From the NCBI RefSeq assembly GCF_025641885.1, contig NZ_JAOTQN010000001.1:930001-994000 (forward strand): a DNA stretch of 64,000 nt, in the 5' to 3' direction. The notes under the pieces are model-generated. The model worked only from the letters and a program-made list of their open reading frames with translations. It was not told the DNA's origin and made no database searches. Both the position numbers and the translations under genes were made by a program. Source of the DNA: Pyrobaculum sp. 3827-6. Lineage in GTDB: Archaea > Thermoproteota > Thermoprotei > Thermoproteales > Thermoproteaceae. Shown here in pieces: positions 42,644-51,674 of the stretch. The stretch's first letter is position 1. The number at the start of each line of letters is the position of its first letter.

Positions 42644-43883
42644 CCTCGCCGTATAGGTATATAGGACCTGCGCCGACTATACGCACCTTTACAAACCGGC
42701 CTAGGAGTCCGTCGGCCGAGTTGCCCCTCCTAACCACCACCTGTCTATAGTCGCCGGCCCTCCCCACCACGAGGCCGTGGTCGACCTCGTCTATCAGAAC
42801 CTCGTCGCCGGTCCCCACCCTAAGGCCGTTTCTGAGATGCGCCACTCTCAGCGACAGCTCCGACAGCATCTTACTACGCCTCTTCTTCTCGGCGTCCGGC
42901 ACCTGTCTAGGCATCACAGCCGCCTCCGTGAATGGCCTGGGGCTGAACCTCGCCACGTGCACCTTGTCAAACTGGAGCTCCTCCACCAGCTTCACAGTAG
43001 CCCAGAAATCCTCCTCCCCCTCGCCGGGGAACCCCACAATGACGTCAGTCGCGATGAACGTAGCCTCACCCAGGACACGCCTTATCTTCCTCACAAGCCC
43101 CCGGTACTCTTCCGCGGTGTACCTCCGGCCCATCGCCCTCAGAACCCGGTCGCTACCCGACTGGACGGGCAGGTGGAAGTAGCGGTAAACCCTCCAGTCG
43201 CTCTTTACCACATCCAGGAGGCGGTCTGCAAACTTCTCAAATACCCACGGCTCCGACATCCCAATGCGCACCCGGTACTCCCCCTCCACCTCCCTTAGAA
43301 TACGCTCTAGGATGTCCGGGAGAGTCCAGCCCGGCCTCCACCTCATGTCGAAGCCGTAGGTAATGACGTCCTGCCCCGTGAGGTAGATCTCCCTAGCCCC
43401 CCGCCCCACCGCCTCCTTCACGTGCCTCACCACGTCGTCGGGATCGGCGCTCTTGACGTAGCCGGCGCCACCCCTAGTGAACTTCGTGGCGCAGAAGGCG
43501 CAGTTGCCCAGACAACCCACCTGGAGCGGCACTGTGTACACCACCCCCCCGCCGTACCTAGGCAGAATCCTCATCTCACGGCGCTTGCCTCCCTCCACCT
43601 CCTCGGGGTAGATCAACTCGGCATGCGGCGCCACGGACTTTATGGTGTACGGCCTAAGCCTAGCCAAACACCCAGCAACGATCAGCCTCCCCCCAGCCGC
43701 CGCCAGCTCCCTTATCCTCGCCAGTTGCCTCACCTCGCCGTCCTCCCTGACGGCGCAGGTGTAGATAAGCACAACGTCGGCCTCCCGCAAGCTGTCCACC
43801 GGCGTTAAGCCGAGGCGCTGTCTAATAATCTCCGCATCCGCCTTAGCCAGCCAACATCCATACGTCTCCACATAAGCCCTCGC
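42633..43883 (-). CDS. tRNA t6A37 methylthiotransferase (archaeal/eukaryotic MiaB-like)
   Basis: Radical-SAM enzyme of the MtaB/CDKAL1 group that converts t6A37 to ms2t6A. The N-terminal UPF0004 domain has cysteines in [17 protein letters not shown] and VAGCLA; the radical-SAM motif is [11 protein letters not shown]; a C-terminal TRAM domain follows ([15 protein letters not shown]). The GTG at 43883 is favoured: a TATA-like cttaaattct lies about 25 bp upstream, while the longer reading from 43931 overlaps the promoter. It complements Sua5 in the t6A pathway. Ends in a 11-base convergent overlap with metG. Confidence 0.9.
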   Translation of the reverse strand, partial: ARAYVETYGCWLAKADAEIIRQRLGLTPVDSLREADVVLIYTCAVREDGEVRQLARIRELAAAGGRLIVAGCLARLRPYTIKSVAPHAELIYPEEVEGGKRREMRILPRYGGGVVYTVPLQVGCLGNCAFCATKFTRGGAGYVKSADPDDVVRHVKEAVGRGAREIYLTGQDVITYGFDMRWRPGWTLPDILERILREVEGEYRVRIGMSEPWVFEKFADRLLDVVKSDWRVYRYFHLPVQSGSDRVLRAMGRRYTAEEYRGLVRKIRRVLGEATFIATDVIVGFPGEGEEDFWATVKLVEELQFDKVHVARFSPRPFTEAAVMPRQVPDAEKKRRSKMLSELSLRVAHLRNGLRVGTGDEVLIDEVDHGLVVGRAGDYRQVVVRRGNSADGLLGRFVKVRIVGAGPIYLYGEVIE

Positions 43884-43909
43884 CACGGAGATGGAGCCGA
43901 CTCCAGAAT

Positions 43910-44212
43910 TTAAGCCTGGTGCTCCTGGCAAAGCCTCAGCTTATGAAGCGAATAGAAGACCCTCCCCTCCTCGAAGTTACGCGTCTCGTCAAGCTCTAGA
44001 AGACAGCCGCACGAGGGGCTTATGTAGATGCGCCTAACCACAGCGCTCGGGCTCTCAGACACCTTTCGAATCTTTATCTCGCCGCTGTCAATTGAGAAGA
44101 TGACGACCTCGCCGCTCCTCTTCACGGTGCCCCACTTCTCAAGTAACGTAACAACATCTCCAGCCAATTCGCCTTCGAACACATAACTCCGGCCGCGTAC
44201 AACTTTTTGCAT
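43910..44212 (-). CDS. Hypothetical small protein
   Basis: Unrecognised 100-residue beta-rich protein, starting MQKVVRGRSYVFEGELAGDV, with cysteines in SCGCLLELDE and LRLCQEH. The CGC and later Cys/His could bind metal. ATG start supported by an AT-rich ttaatttttaattt about 25 bp upstream. It precedes the methylthiotransferase gene by 26 bp on the same strand. Confidence 0.55.
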   Translation of the reverse strand: MQKVVRGRSYVFEGELAGDVVTLLEKWGTVKRSGEVVIFSIDSGEIKIRKVSESPSAVVRRIYISPSCGCLLELDETRNFEEGRVFYSLHKLRLCQEHQA

Positions 44213-44296
44213 AAATTATAATACACAAGAAATTAAAAATTAACGGCCACGGCCATATAGACACAACACCTTATAACCTGTACATATCTCAAAGAT

Positions 44297-45199
44297 ATGA
44301 AAACCAGGGCGGTGCTGGGAGGCGTGGCGGTCGGCGACGGCGAGCCCATCCGCATAATGGCCGTGCTGAACCTCTCGCCCGAGTCTTTCTACAAGGGCTC
44401 CGTAGCCCTCGCGGATCCGGTGGAGAGGGCCGCCGAGCTGGAGAAACACTCAGACATCCTAGACGTGGGGGCCATGTCCACAGCCCCCTACCTAGAGACT
44501 TGGATACCCCCGGAGAAGGAGCTAGAGCGGCTCAGGGCCGTGCTACCCGACCTCGTCGCCGCCGTCAAGATACCAATAAGCGTAGACACATTCCGCCCCA
44601 AGGTGGCCGAGTACGCCCTCAAGACCGGGGCCGCCATAGTCAACGACGTGACGGGAGGCAAGCTCTACCCCGAGATGTGCAGAGTCGTGGCGGACTACGG
44701 CGCATCGGTCGTACTCGTGGCCAGGGAGACGCAACCCAGAGCTGGCCTCGACCCCGTCAAAAGAGTGGTGGAGGCCTTGAGGAAGTCTGTGGAGCGTTTC
44801 GAGAAATGCGGCGTGGAAAGCGAGAGGATAGTGGTGGACCCCGGGATCGGCTTCCCCCTACTGCCCCCCAGAGACGAGCCCCACGTGGTGAGGGGGGAGT
44901 ACAGACACGGCGATCCCGAGTGGCCGTGGTGGAAGTGGGATCTCCACATCATCGCCAACCTCCACGCGCTAAGGGAGCTGGGCAGACCCATACTGGTGGG
45001 TGTCTCCAGGAAATCCTTCCTAAGGAGGATAACCGGCGTCGAGAGGGCTGAAGAGGTGCTCCCAGCATCCCTCGCCGCCGAGACGGTGGCCGCGCTCAAC
45101 GGCGCGCATGTAATCAGGACCCACAACCCGCTGGAGACTAGACAAGCCGTGAAGGTGGCCGAGGCGCTTAGGTCAATAAACCCCCCTAAGGAAGTCTAA
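44297..45199 (+). CDS. Dihydropteroate synthase-family protein
   Basis: TIM-barrel pterin-binding enzyme. IMAVLNLSPESFYKGSVAL matches the first DHPS signature, ILDVGAMSTAPY the second, ISVDTFRPKVAEYALKTGA and INDVTGG-like VNDVTGGKLYPEM the third, and GVSRKSFLRRITG the late phosphate-binding motif. At 300 residues it is normal length. Archaeal members may serve in methanopterin-type rather than folate cofactor synthesis. ATG supported by accttataacc about 25 bp upstream. Convergent overlap of 27 bases with the hydrolase gene. Confidence 0.85.
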   Translation: MKTRAVLGGVAVGDGEPIRIMAVLNLSPESFYKGSVALADPVERAAELEKHSDILDVGAMSTAPYLETWIPPEKELERLRAVLPDLVAAVKIPISVDTFRPKVAEYALKTGAAIVNDVTGGKLYPEMCRVVADYGASVVLVARETQPRAGLDPVKRVVEALRKSVERFEKCGVESERIVVDPGIGFPLLPPRDEPHVVRGEYRHGDPEWPWWKWDLHIIANLHALRELGRPILVGVSRKSFLRRITGVERAEEVLPASLAAETVAALNGAHVIRTHNPLETRQAVKVAEALRSINPPKEV

Positions 45200-45757
45200 G
45201 ACAACCTCTACGAACTCCCCCGGCTTGTCTAAATAGGCGGCGTGCCCCGCGTCCCTCAGAATCATCACCTTGGCCAAGTCTCTCAGCAGAGAGGCTTTCG
45301 ACGGTGGAGACACATCATCCCTCTCCCCCCAGACGGCGAGAATAGGCACGCCGGCGCCCCTAAGCTCCTCAAGCAACTCCCCCGCCAGCCCCACAGGCCC
45401 CACAACCACAGCAGCCTTGGTGGGCAACCTCTTCGCCACGTACCACAACACCACCTCGCCAGAGGCGCTAGGCCCCACCAGAGGAGGATCCGCAAGACCC
45501 AAGGCGTCTAACACCTTTCGAAGGAAGACGGCGTATTCACGACGCGGCGCCTGGAACCTCTCGCTCTTCGTCTTTATGCCGTATGGCATGTCGACGGCGT
45601 ACACGGCGAAGTGGCTGGCCAGCGAGTTAAACACGCCGCTCTCCACCCAGGTGTCTGCGTTGAATGACCAGCCGTGGAGGAGGACCAGCGGCCTCCCCGA
45701 GCCGCCCACGAGGTAGCGGACTCTCCTGCCCTCCACCGTGATGTAGTTCTCACTCAT
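45173..45757 (-). CDS. Alpha/beta-fold hydrolase
   Basis: A 194-residue serine hydrolase. The oxyanion segment is LVLLHGWSFNADTW, the nucleophile elbow is GPSASGEVV (Ser in GxSxS/G context), the acid is in VWGERDDVSPP and the catalytic His in RDAGHAAYLDKPGEF. It is shorter than typical esterases, lacking most of the cap. Substrate unknown. The ATG overlaps the THUMP gene stop, so they share a transcript. Confidence 0.82.
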   Translation of the reverse strand: MSENYITVEGRRVRYLVGGSGRPLVLLHGWSFNADTWVESGVFNSLASHFAVYAVDMPYGIKTKSERFQAPRREYAVFLRKVLDALGLADPPLVGPSASGEVVLWYVAKRLPTKAAVVVGPVGLAGELLEELRGAGVPILAVWGERDDVSPPSKASLLRDLAKVMILRDAGHAAYLDKPGEFVEVVLDFLRGVY

Positions 45758-46274
45758 GAGCCCTAGCCCTCATGAGCGAGAAGTTCTCCTCCTCTCTAAT
45801 CACCGAGAGGCCCGTCCTGCTGGGAAACATCTCGATCCAGAGTATCTTATCTGGCCGCGTCAAGTCCACCCGTCTGTTCACCGCCTTAGCCACATACTCA
45901 ATGACCGCCATCCTGTCGAACTTAACGCCTCTCTTCTTCAGCTCAATTTTAAAACTCTCCTGAGGCGCTATGTAGCGCTCCGCCAGCTCCCCCGCCGCCC
46001 TCTGCACCTCATCCAGGTCAGTCTTCACCACCACCATGATCGGCGTCGCCCTCAAGACGTACCTCGGGATGTAGTAGTTGCTGTTCACCATATCGTTCAG
46101 CAACTTTACAAACTCCAGCGGGTCCCCCTCCACCTTCGCCGTCAGCAAGCCGTCAAAACCCGTGAACCAGACCTCCTCAACCCTCCTCCCCACCACGTCC
46201 CCAATTCTATAAAGCTCCTCCATACAAAGCCTCTCAAGCCTCCACCCAGTCGCCACAACCAAGTTCCAACTCAC
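45750..46274 (-). CDS. THUMP-domain RNA-binding protein
   Basis: A protein of 174 residues covering the THUMP domain used in tRNA modification (as in Tan1, which supports tRNA-Ser/Leu acetylation). NLVVATGWRLERLCMEELYRIG is the N-terminal ferredoxin-like part, and PQESFKIELKKRGVKFDRMAVIEYVAKAVNRRVDLTRPDKILWIEMF is the THUMP core. No catalytic domain is fused, so it is probably an adaptor. GTG 46274 is favoured over ATG 46319 because a tttattaaagag box is about 25 bp before it. Confidence 0.85.
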   Translation of the reverse strand: MSWNLVVATGWRLERLCMEELYRIGDVVGRRVEEVWFTGFDGLLTAKVEGDPLEFVKLLNDMVNSNYYIPRYVLRATPIMVVVKTDLDEVQRAAGELAERYIAPQESFKIELKKRGVKFDRMAVIEYVAKAVNRRVDLTRPDKILWIEMFPSRTGLSVIREEENFSLMRARAHE

Positions 46275-46330
46275 GACAGGCGTATACCCCCTCTTTAATA
46301 AAGTTTTTATATACAGCATACCTAACCCCC

Positions 46331-47092
46331 GTGGATTTAACCACCGTAATGATCGCCATCCTATCTGCCTCCGTCGTAGCCCTAGGCCTCATCACCTATA
46401 GACTCATCAAATCCCTAGAGCTCTACCTCATCCCCCTATACGCCGAGGTTATTAGAAAGAGGGAGAGAGACTACGTACTCGTCGAATTCCTAACCTCCCT
46501 ACTCGCCTCAAAAGGCCTGGTGACCCCCGCAGAGGCCGCCGCTTTGAAAAACATAGCCTCCACAGGCCCGCTAACCATCGAGGACCTGGACAGGATAGAC
46601 GAGATACTAGACAAAGACCCCACACAGCTGAGCTTTGAGGAAATTATCGACCTAAAGAAAATCGCATACAAGCTACTGGCGAGGCTAGACAAGAAGTCCC
46701 TAAGGCTGGGGTTTAAGATACTGAGATTCGTCACAAGAGTCGAGGAGGCGCTGGCAGGCGGCGCCAAGCCGGGGCTCGGCTCGGCGGCGGAGAGGATGGA
46801 GATGTCCTACGACAACGAGACGTGCACCGTCCACCTAGTCACATATAAAAGCGACGGCACTGTGGAAAGGAGCCAGGGGCCAGACACCGAGTGCGTAGCC
46901 CAGACACTCGCAGTCCTCAAAGCCCTGGCCAGGAGGAAAGAAGGAATAAACGAGCAACTAGCCCAGAAAGCCCTGGCGAAGTACGAGAAATGTAAAAACA
47001 GCGACGCCGCGGGTTGCCGCGCCTTAAACGAAGCCCTCGGCGCCCTAGAAAAAAAGTCGCTAGACATGCTCCTAGAGAGGAGAAATACATAA
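46331..47092 (+). CDS. Membrane-anchored hypothetical protein
   Basis: Unrecognised 253-residue protein. One N-terminal membrane helix (VMIAILSASVVALGLITY) is followed by a helical soluble region with two acidic segments (IEDLDRIDEILDKDPTQLSFEEIIDLKKIAYKLL) and a C-terminal part with four cysteines (ETCTVHL, TECVAQ, KCKNSDAAGCRA). GTG start with tttttatatac about 25 bp upstream, overlapping the promoter of the divergent THUMP gene. No family recognised; Pyrobaculum-type genomes have many such proteins. Confidence 0.6.
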   Translation: MDLTTVMIAILSASVVALGLITYRLIKSLELYLIPLYAEVIRKRERDYVLVEFLTSLLASKGLVTPAEAAALKNIASTGPLTIEDLDRIDEILDKDPTQLSFEEIIDLKKIAYKLLARLDKKSLRLGFKILRFVTRVEEALAGGAKPGLGSAAERMEMSYDNETCTVHLVTYKSDGTVERSQGPDTECVAQTLAVLKALARRKEGINEQLAQKALAKYEKCKNSDAAGCRALNEALGALEKKSLDMLLERRNT

Positions 47093-47224
47093 ACCAGCAC
47101 AACGACTAAAACACCCTCTTATTGTCACGTAGTAAAAAGGGTGGTATAACATGCGGCAAAAATTAGACGTGCAATGGAACCCTTCTAGGCGATGACTTAA
47201 AATACTAGACCCCCACTAAAATAC

Positions 47225-47641
47225 ATGCCAAAATTCCCGAGCAGGGAATGGGCAGAGGCTTTCTGTAAAGCTCTAAATGAATCCGCAGAGTATAAGAGCG
47301 CCGCGGCGAGGTGGGAAGGCGACATAATATTTCTCGCGACAAACCTCCCACATGAACTAGGCGTGGGGGATAGAGCTGCGATGAAATTTCTACTAAAACA
47401 CGGACAGTGCCACGGGTCCGAGTTCTACCAAGGCGACGCAATGTCGCGGGCAGACGCCCCATACATACTTGAGGCGGATTACAAGACGTGGCTTGACGTA
47501 ATAGCTGGGAGGCTCCAGCCCATACCAGCCATGGTGTTAGGCAAAATTAAGGTGAAGAAAGGTAGCTTCTCCGTCCTGGCCCAGTACGTCACGGCATCTC
47601 TGGCGATGATCAAAGCCGCGCAGAAAGTAGGCGTCCAATGA
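47225..47641 (+). CDS. SCP-2 sterol-carrier-like protein
   Basis: A 138-residue protein resembling the SCP-2 fold: EWAEAFCKALNESAEYKSAA, GDIIFLATNLP, and a C-terminal VLGKIKVKKGSFSVLAQYV region with a hydrophobic channel pattern. In archaea such proteins may bind lipids or acyl-CoA-like ligands. TATA-like acttaaaata about 25 bp before the ATG. It is joined by ATGA overlap to an alcohol dehydrogenase gene, hinting that it supplies or holds the hydrophobic substrate of that enzyme. Confidence 0.75.
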   Translation: MPKFPSREWAEAFCKALNESAEYKSAAARWEGDIIFLATNLPHELGVGDRAAMKFLLKHGQCHGSEFYQGDAMSRADAPYILEADYKTWLDVIAGRLQPIPAMVLGKIKVKKGSFSVLAQYVTASLAMIKAAQKVGVQ

Positions 47642-48702
47642 AGATACCACTTAGGATAAGAGCGGCGCTCTACAAGGGGCCGGGGCACCCACTGGAAATT
47701 TCAGAAATATCAAGCCCCACGCCGGGGGAGGGGGAGGTCTTGGTAAAAGTCGCGGCCACGGGGATCTGCCACTCAGATCTCCACATACTAGACGGGGAAA
47801 TAATTCCACCGCCCGAGGGGTTTATACTCGGCCACGAAGTCTCCGGCTGGCTAGTCGAATTTGGCCCGAGGTGTGAAAATCCACACGGCCTCTCGCCCGG
47901 CGATCCCGTCGTGGTGTCGTGGATAATTCCATGCGGCAAGTGCTACTGGTGCGTACGGGGACAGGAGAATTACTGCCCATACGCCGCGGCGAGGATGCCC
48001 GGGCTGGTGGGGCTAAACGGGGGACACGCCGAGTACATGGCAGTGCCCGAGACGGCGGTATATCCAATCCCCAAGGGCTTGGACATTCACTCGGCGGCTG
48101 TGATATCATGCGCTTACGGCACAGCGTATAGGGCTTTAAAAGAGGCCGGCGTGGGCCCCGGCACGGGTCTGGTAATAGTTGGAGTCGGCGGGGTGGGACT
48201 CGCCGCTGTGGAGCTTGCCAACGCCCTAGGCGCCCGTCCAATAGTGGCGGTCGACATGAGGAAAACAGCTCTTGAAAAAGCCAAGGAACTTGGAGCCACG
48301 CATGTAATAGGTACGACAGACGGCGACCCCATAAGTGCGATAAGAGACGTGTTGCCCCAAGGAGCCGACGTGGTTTACGAAACTAAACCCAACCCAGACC
48401 TCAAAATAGCTCTAGAGTCTGTAAGAAGAGGAGGGACAATTATCGTAACGGGCCTAGGCACATCCACAGTTGAAATACCAGCCAGCCACCTAGTAATGAA
48501 CGGCATAAAGATAGTGGGAAGCCTAGGCTACAGACCAAGGGTAGACATACCAGAACTCCTCTCCCTAGCCGCCGCCGGGAAAATAAACCCACAAAGATTA
48601 ATCTCACACATATACAAACCAGAAGAGATAAACACAGCCTACGAAGGCCTCCGCCAAGGGAGACACACCAGGGCGTTGGTTATCTGGAACACAACACCAT
48701 GA
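47638..48702 (+). CDS. Zinc-dependent medium-chain alcohol dehydrogenase
   Basis: NAD(P)-dependent MDR enzyme of 354 residues. Catalytic zinc ligands are in GICHSDLH (Cys, Asp/His) and GHEVSGWLVE; the structural zinc loop is CGKCYWCVRGQENYC with four cysteines. The Rossmann motif is VIVGVGGVGLAAVE, and the acidic residue in VDMRK suggests NAD. Substrate unknown, but its translational coupling to an SCP-2-like protein suggests a hydrophobic alcohol or acyl derivative. It ends four bases before a tRNA-Gly-like fragment on the other strand. Confidence 0.93.
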   Translation: MKIPLRIRAALYKGPGHPLEISEISSPTPGEGEVLVKVAATGICHSDLHILDGEIIPPPEGFILGHEVSGWLVEFGPRCENPHGLSPGDPVVVSWIIPCGKCYWCVRGQENYCPYAAARMPGLVGLNGGHAEYMAVPETAVYPIPKGLDIHSAAVISCAYGTAYRALKEAGVGPGTGLVIVGVGGVGLAAVELANALGARPIVAVDMRKTALEKAKELGATHVIGTTDGDPISAIRDVLPQGADVVYETKPNPDLKIALESVRRGGTIIVTGLGTSTVEIPASHLVMNGIKIVGSLGYRPRVDIPELLSLAAAGKINPQRLISHIYKPEEINTAYEGLRQGRHTRALVIWNTTP

Positions 48703-48705
48703 CTA

Positions 48706-48740
48706 TGCGGCGGCCGGGATTCGAACCCGGAATCAACGGG
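48706..48740 (-). tRNA. tRNA-Gly 3' fragment (A), truncated
   Basis: Read on the minus strand this holds the 3' strand of an anticodon stem (cccgt), variable region tgatt, a perfect T arm (ccggg-ttcgaat-cccgg) and the acceptor strand ccgccgc plus discriminator a; no CCA. It matches the 3' end of the complete tRNA-Gly at 51913-52034 but lacks the T-stem intron. No 5' half with gcggcgg is found upstream within a normal or intron-extended distance, so it is a tRNA fragment rather than a gene. It lies four bases after the adh stop. Confidence 0.65.
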
Positions 48741-48977
48741 TTGCTCGGGCCGTAGCGCGACTCTGCCTCCCGGCGTACCTGCATGAGGCGGGGCAGGTAG
48801 CGGCTATGTCTTCATAGAAGTTGAATAACCCCTTTTTCCAAGTTAAACTTATTGGTGAGGCGGCCTTGACCAAGCTGGATGGGCCGGCCATAGACGGACG
48901 TCCGCGCCTTAACAAAGCTCGGGGTCCAGCCAGTTGACCCGCGTGGGCGGCCTCGACGCGGGGGCCGACCTGCGGGG
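48741..48977. other. Low-coding region after tRNA fragment
   Basis: About 240 bp without a convincing gene. On the minus strand a stretch around 48790-48850 could encode TWKKGLFNFYEDIAATCPASC before changing frame, so it may be the debris of a gene whose 3' end ran into the tRNA fragment. Nothing else is seen. Confidence 0.3.
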
Positions 48978-49323
48978 CTAGATGTAGAGTATATAGTATT
49001 CCGTTTTCTCGAACTTGCCCGTGATCGGATCTACGCAGAGCCTCAGCGTCTTGAGGGTGTCCACGGCTATGGAGGGGGTCGCCCCCTCGAACGCGGCAAC
49101 CCTCACGGAGCCCCGCCTCCCTCTATCTCGGCCTCAGCCACATACACCTTCGCGGTCACCTTACCGCCGTCCAGCCTCAGCTCGACCGTAAACGGCGTCT
49201 TTATGAGCTCCTCGGCCGCGTCGATGGAGAGCACCGTGAAGGTGGACCAGTCTCTATCAATATCTCGTCGTACTCCACCTCACCCCTCCCCCTAAACTTT
49301 GCCCTAGTGGATACATGTCTCAT
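48978..49323 (-). pseudogene. Retropepsin-like (clan AA) aspartic protease, two frameshifts
   Basis: Joining three frames gives about 115 residues of a clan AA aspartic-protease-like protein: MRHVSTRAKFRGRGEVEYDEILIETG, then STFTVLSIDAAEELIKTP through YVAEAEIEG, then GSVRVAAFEGATPS to a stop at 48978. The first frameshift falls right after the active-site loop (near 49248) and the second near 49115. The catalytic DTG appears as ETG. Two frameshifts plus loss of the catalytic Asp indicate a dead gene. It lies downstream of atpI on the same strand, in the tRNA-fragment region. Confidence 0.6.
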
Positions 49324-49394
49324 GCCAAGAGGTGCATGCTGGTTAAATGCTTCGCCACCTACGCCGATGCCGGCGCTCGGAGGCCTTGTATATG

Positions 49395-51374
49395 TCAAGT
49401 CCCCTCGGGCTCCCGCTGGCCTAGCTTGAAGGGCTCGAAGAGCCTTCCAGAGCCTCTGTAGAACTTTGAGAGGGTCTCGTAGTATATCAGCCTAAGCGAC
49501 TGTATGGCCGTCAAGAAGCCTTCGAACCCGGCTATTAGAAACTGCGACAGAGCGTACAGCGCGAAACCTGCCGGCAGATCCAGCAGGCTACGCGCGGCCG
49601 AGGTAAATGTGCTGTGGGCTATGTAGACTATGGCGAGCCGCGCGAAGCTGAGGACGTTGGCGGTCGCCGCTATGAAGGCCTCTATGGTCGAGAAGACCAG
49701 CTCGCCCCCTATCTCGCGCAGGTAGACGGCGCCGTATCTCAAGGCGAGGGCAACGATGCCCGAGGCGAGCCACGAGACGCCGGCCAGCAAGACGCAGAGA
49801 TCGGCGAGGGCGTTGCAGGCCTTGGCCGCGACATCTATGAAAGGCCTTCCGTAGAGCAACCGCGGCAGGTCTATGTACCTCAGAAGAGATGCGCCGATCG
49901 ATAGATAAATGACTGTTATGGGGGCGTGGAGGGCGGCAGCCAGGACGGCGTCGCCAGACAGCACAGACTGGGCCGTCTTGAGGACGAACGCCAGCGCCAT
50001 GAGATAGTAGCCGAACAACATGGCAGCCGCCATGCCCGTCATGTAGTCCAGCTCCTGCCCCACGCCCCATAGCTTCAGGCCGAAGAAGTCGCCGTAGTAG
50101 AGCCCGAAGGCTAAGGTCGCAGCCGACGTGGTCAGCCAGATGACGCCCCAGTCCCTCCTGCCTATCCTCAACAAGACCAGCGCCAGCATGAGGAGAAGTA
50201 GGCCGTAGCCCACGTCGCCGAACATCCAGCCGTAGAAGAAGGGAAAGAGGAAAGCCACCAGCGGAAGCGGCGATATCTCGCCCGGGGCGGGAGGCCCGTA
50301 CATGTAGAGTATCCTGGAGAACGCCTTTATCGGGTAGGGCCACCTCTCACTCGTCGGCGGCGTCTTTATCAGCTTGTAGGCGGCGCCCATCTTGTAGGCG
50401 ACTAGCCGCCGGGGCACGTAGATCCCGCCCAGGGCGCCCGCGAGTATCTCGTCCAGCTCGGCCGCGTCCCTCTCCATTACATAGAAAGACACTGCGGCGG
50501 TCCCGGCGTGGTCCTCCCACCTCGCGTCGCCAAACGCCGAATAGGTTCGGTATATCTCATACATCTCAGCCAGGGACCTCCTCAGCCTCCCCAGCGCCTC
50601 GTCTACTCTCGCGATGGTCTGTCTCAGCAACTCCCTCGCCGTATGTATATCCAATAGGTACTCCCGCGGCACCTCGACCCCTCCGTACCTCTCCACGCCG
50701 CCTGCGACTATGGCCACCTTAAAGCCGCCGAACTCGAACAGCTGGTGGGGCTCCGGTATGGCCTCGCGGGGCTCCAACACCACGCGGTAGCCCTCTGGCA
50801 CTCTGAGGTGCGAGTAGCCGCTACTCTCCAGCCGCTCGAGGAAGGACACGAGGGCGCCGAGCCTCCTCAGCTCCTCCTCCCTGGCGGCCACCTCAGCGGC
50901 CACGGCCGCGAAGGACCTGCCGGTGTCTGGCCCCTCGGAGTACGCAGACCTCCCGTAGATATCCAGGACGTCCTTCGCAACTCTATACGCACCCACGAGA
51001 TCCTCGGCGGCCGTCCCCCTCTCGGCGAGACAGCCCAGTATCGCCCGCTTGGCGGCCTCTCTCCCCACGACGTCGTCCAGCCTGTAGCCGGCCACGCACG
51101 CCCTTAGCGCGTCTAGGGCCTCCCTCAAGGCTTCGGACAACTTTCCAGCGCGGGGCGGCCTTGCCTCCGCCTCTAAGCCGAGGCGTTCCAAGAGCCGCCC
51201 AAGCGCCTCCACGTCCGCCGCGAGCGGCGGGACAGGCGGTTGCGAGAAGTAGGGCGGCCTCTCCTCGAAAACTGCAATGCCGGCCAGGCCCAGCCTGAAT
51301 ATCACGTCGAGTACTACGTCTGGAGGCGCCGCGAATCTGACAAACAGCAAACGCTCAAAAGGCACATAAGTCAT
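49395..51374 (-). CDS. atpI: A-type ATP synthase subunit I (a subunit)
   Basis: Membrane stator subunit that forms the proton half-channels with the c-ring of the archaeal A1Ao ATP synthase. The N-terminal 340 residues are a cytoplasmic coiled-coil arm (AAEVAAREEELRRLGALVSFLERL, TIARVDEALGRLRRSL). The C-terminal half has seven or eight membrane helices, including FPFFYGWMFGDVGYGLLLLM and FSTIEAFIAATANVLSFARLAIVYIAHS, the region with the essential arginine. Length 659 is normal. No other atp genes adjoin. A GTG three codons later (51365) fits the upstream TATA box better than the ATG. Confidence 0.94.
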   Translation of the reverse strand: MTYVPFERLLFVRFAAPPDVVLDVIFRLGLAGIAVFEERPPYFSQPPVPPLAADVEALGRLLERLGLEAEARPPRAGKLSEALREALDALRACVAGYRLDDVVGREAAKRAILGCLAERGTAAEDLVGAYRVAKDVLDIYGRSAYSEGPDTGRSFAAVAAEVAAREEELRRLGALVSFLERLESSGYSHLRVPEGYRVVLEPREAIPEPHQLFEFGGFKVAIVAGGVERYGGVEVPREYLLDIHTARELLRQTIARVDEALGRLRRSLAEMYEIYRTYSAFGDARWEDHAGTAAVSFYVMERDAAELDEILAGALGGIYVPRRLVAYKMGAAYKLIKTPPTSERWPYPIKAFSRILYMYGPPAPGEISPLPLVAFLFPFFYGWMFGDVGYGLLLLMLALVLLRIGRRDWGVIWLTTSAATLAFGLYYGDFFGLKLWGVGQELDYMTGMAAAMLFGYYLMALAFVLKTAQSVLSGDAVLAAALHAPITVIYLSIGASLLRYIDLPRLLYGRPFIDVAAKACNALADLCVLLAGVSWLASGIVALALRYGAVYLREIGGELVFSTIEAFIAATANVLSFARLAIVYIAHSTFTSAARSLLDLPAGFALYALSQFLIAGFEGFLTAIQSLRLIYYETLSKFYRGSGRLFEPFKLGQREPEGT

Positions 51375-51674
51375 GGAGCCTGCCTAATATAAGCTTAGTG
51401 ACCACCGTCAAGATCTTGCTGAGCAACTTATATACGGCGACCTTTGACCAGAAGCTTGCGCGCTATCGACAATATGGAGCCGCCCTAGGCCAACGCCGGA
51501 TGAAGCAGAGTATAGAAAAAAGATGCCTAAAAGGCTCGTGAACCTCGACGATGCGGCTCCAGAAGCCGAGGGAAGCGGGCCCTACGTGCCGGTGGAGAAG
51601 TAGCTAGTAGAGGCAACAAGTAGCTACGCTAAGGCGCCGTCGCGGAGAGTAAAACTTACTGCATCCATTTGGCA
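51375..51674. other. Intergenic with one small ORF remnant
   Basis: About 300 bp before the tRNA-Leu-like element. A TATA-like cttatatac lies near 51428-51436 on the plus strand. After it an open frame to 51603 could encode SRPRPTPDEAEYRKKMPKRL and ends GPYVPVEK, but no start codon fits the promoter, so it is probably the end of a lost gene. Nothing else is seen. Confidence 0.3.

Noticed and set aside
49588-50343. 251-codon alternate frame inside atpI
   Set aside because: Arg/Gly/Pro-rich and lacks the membrane helices expected; atpI frame is convincing.
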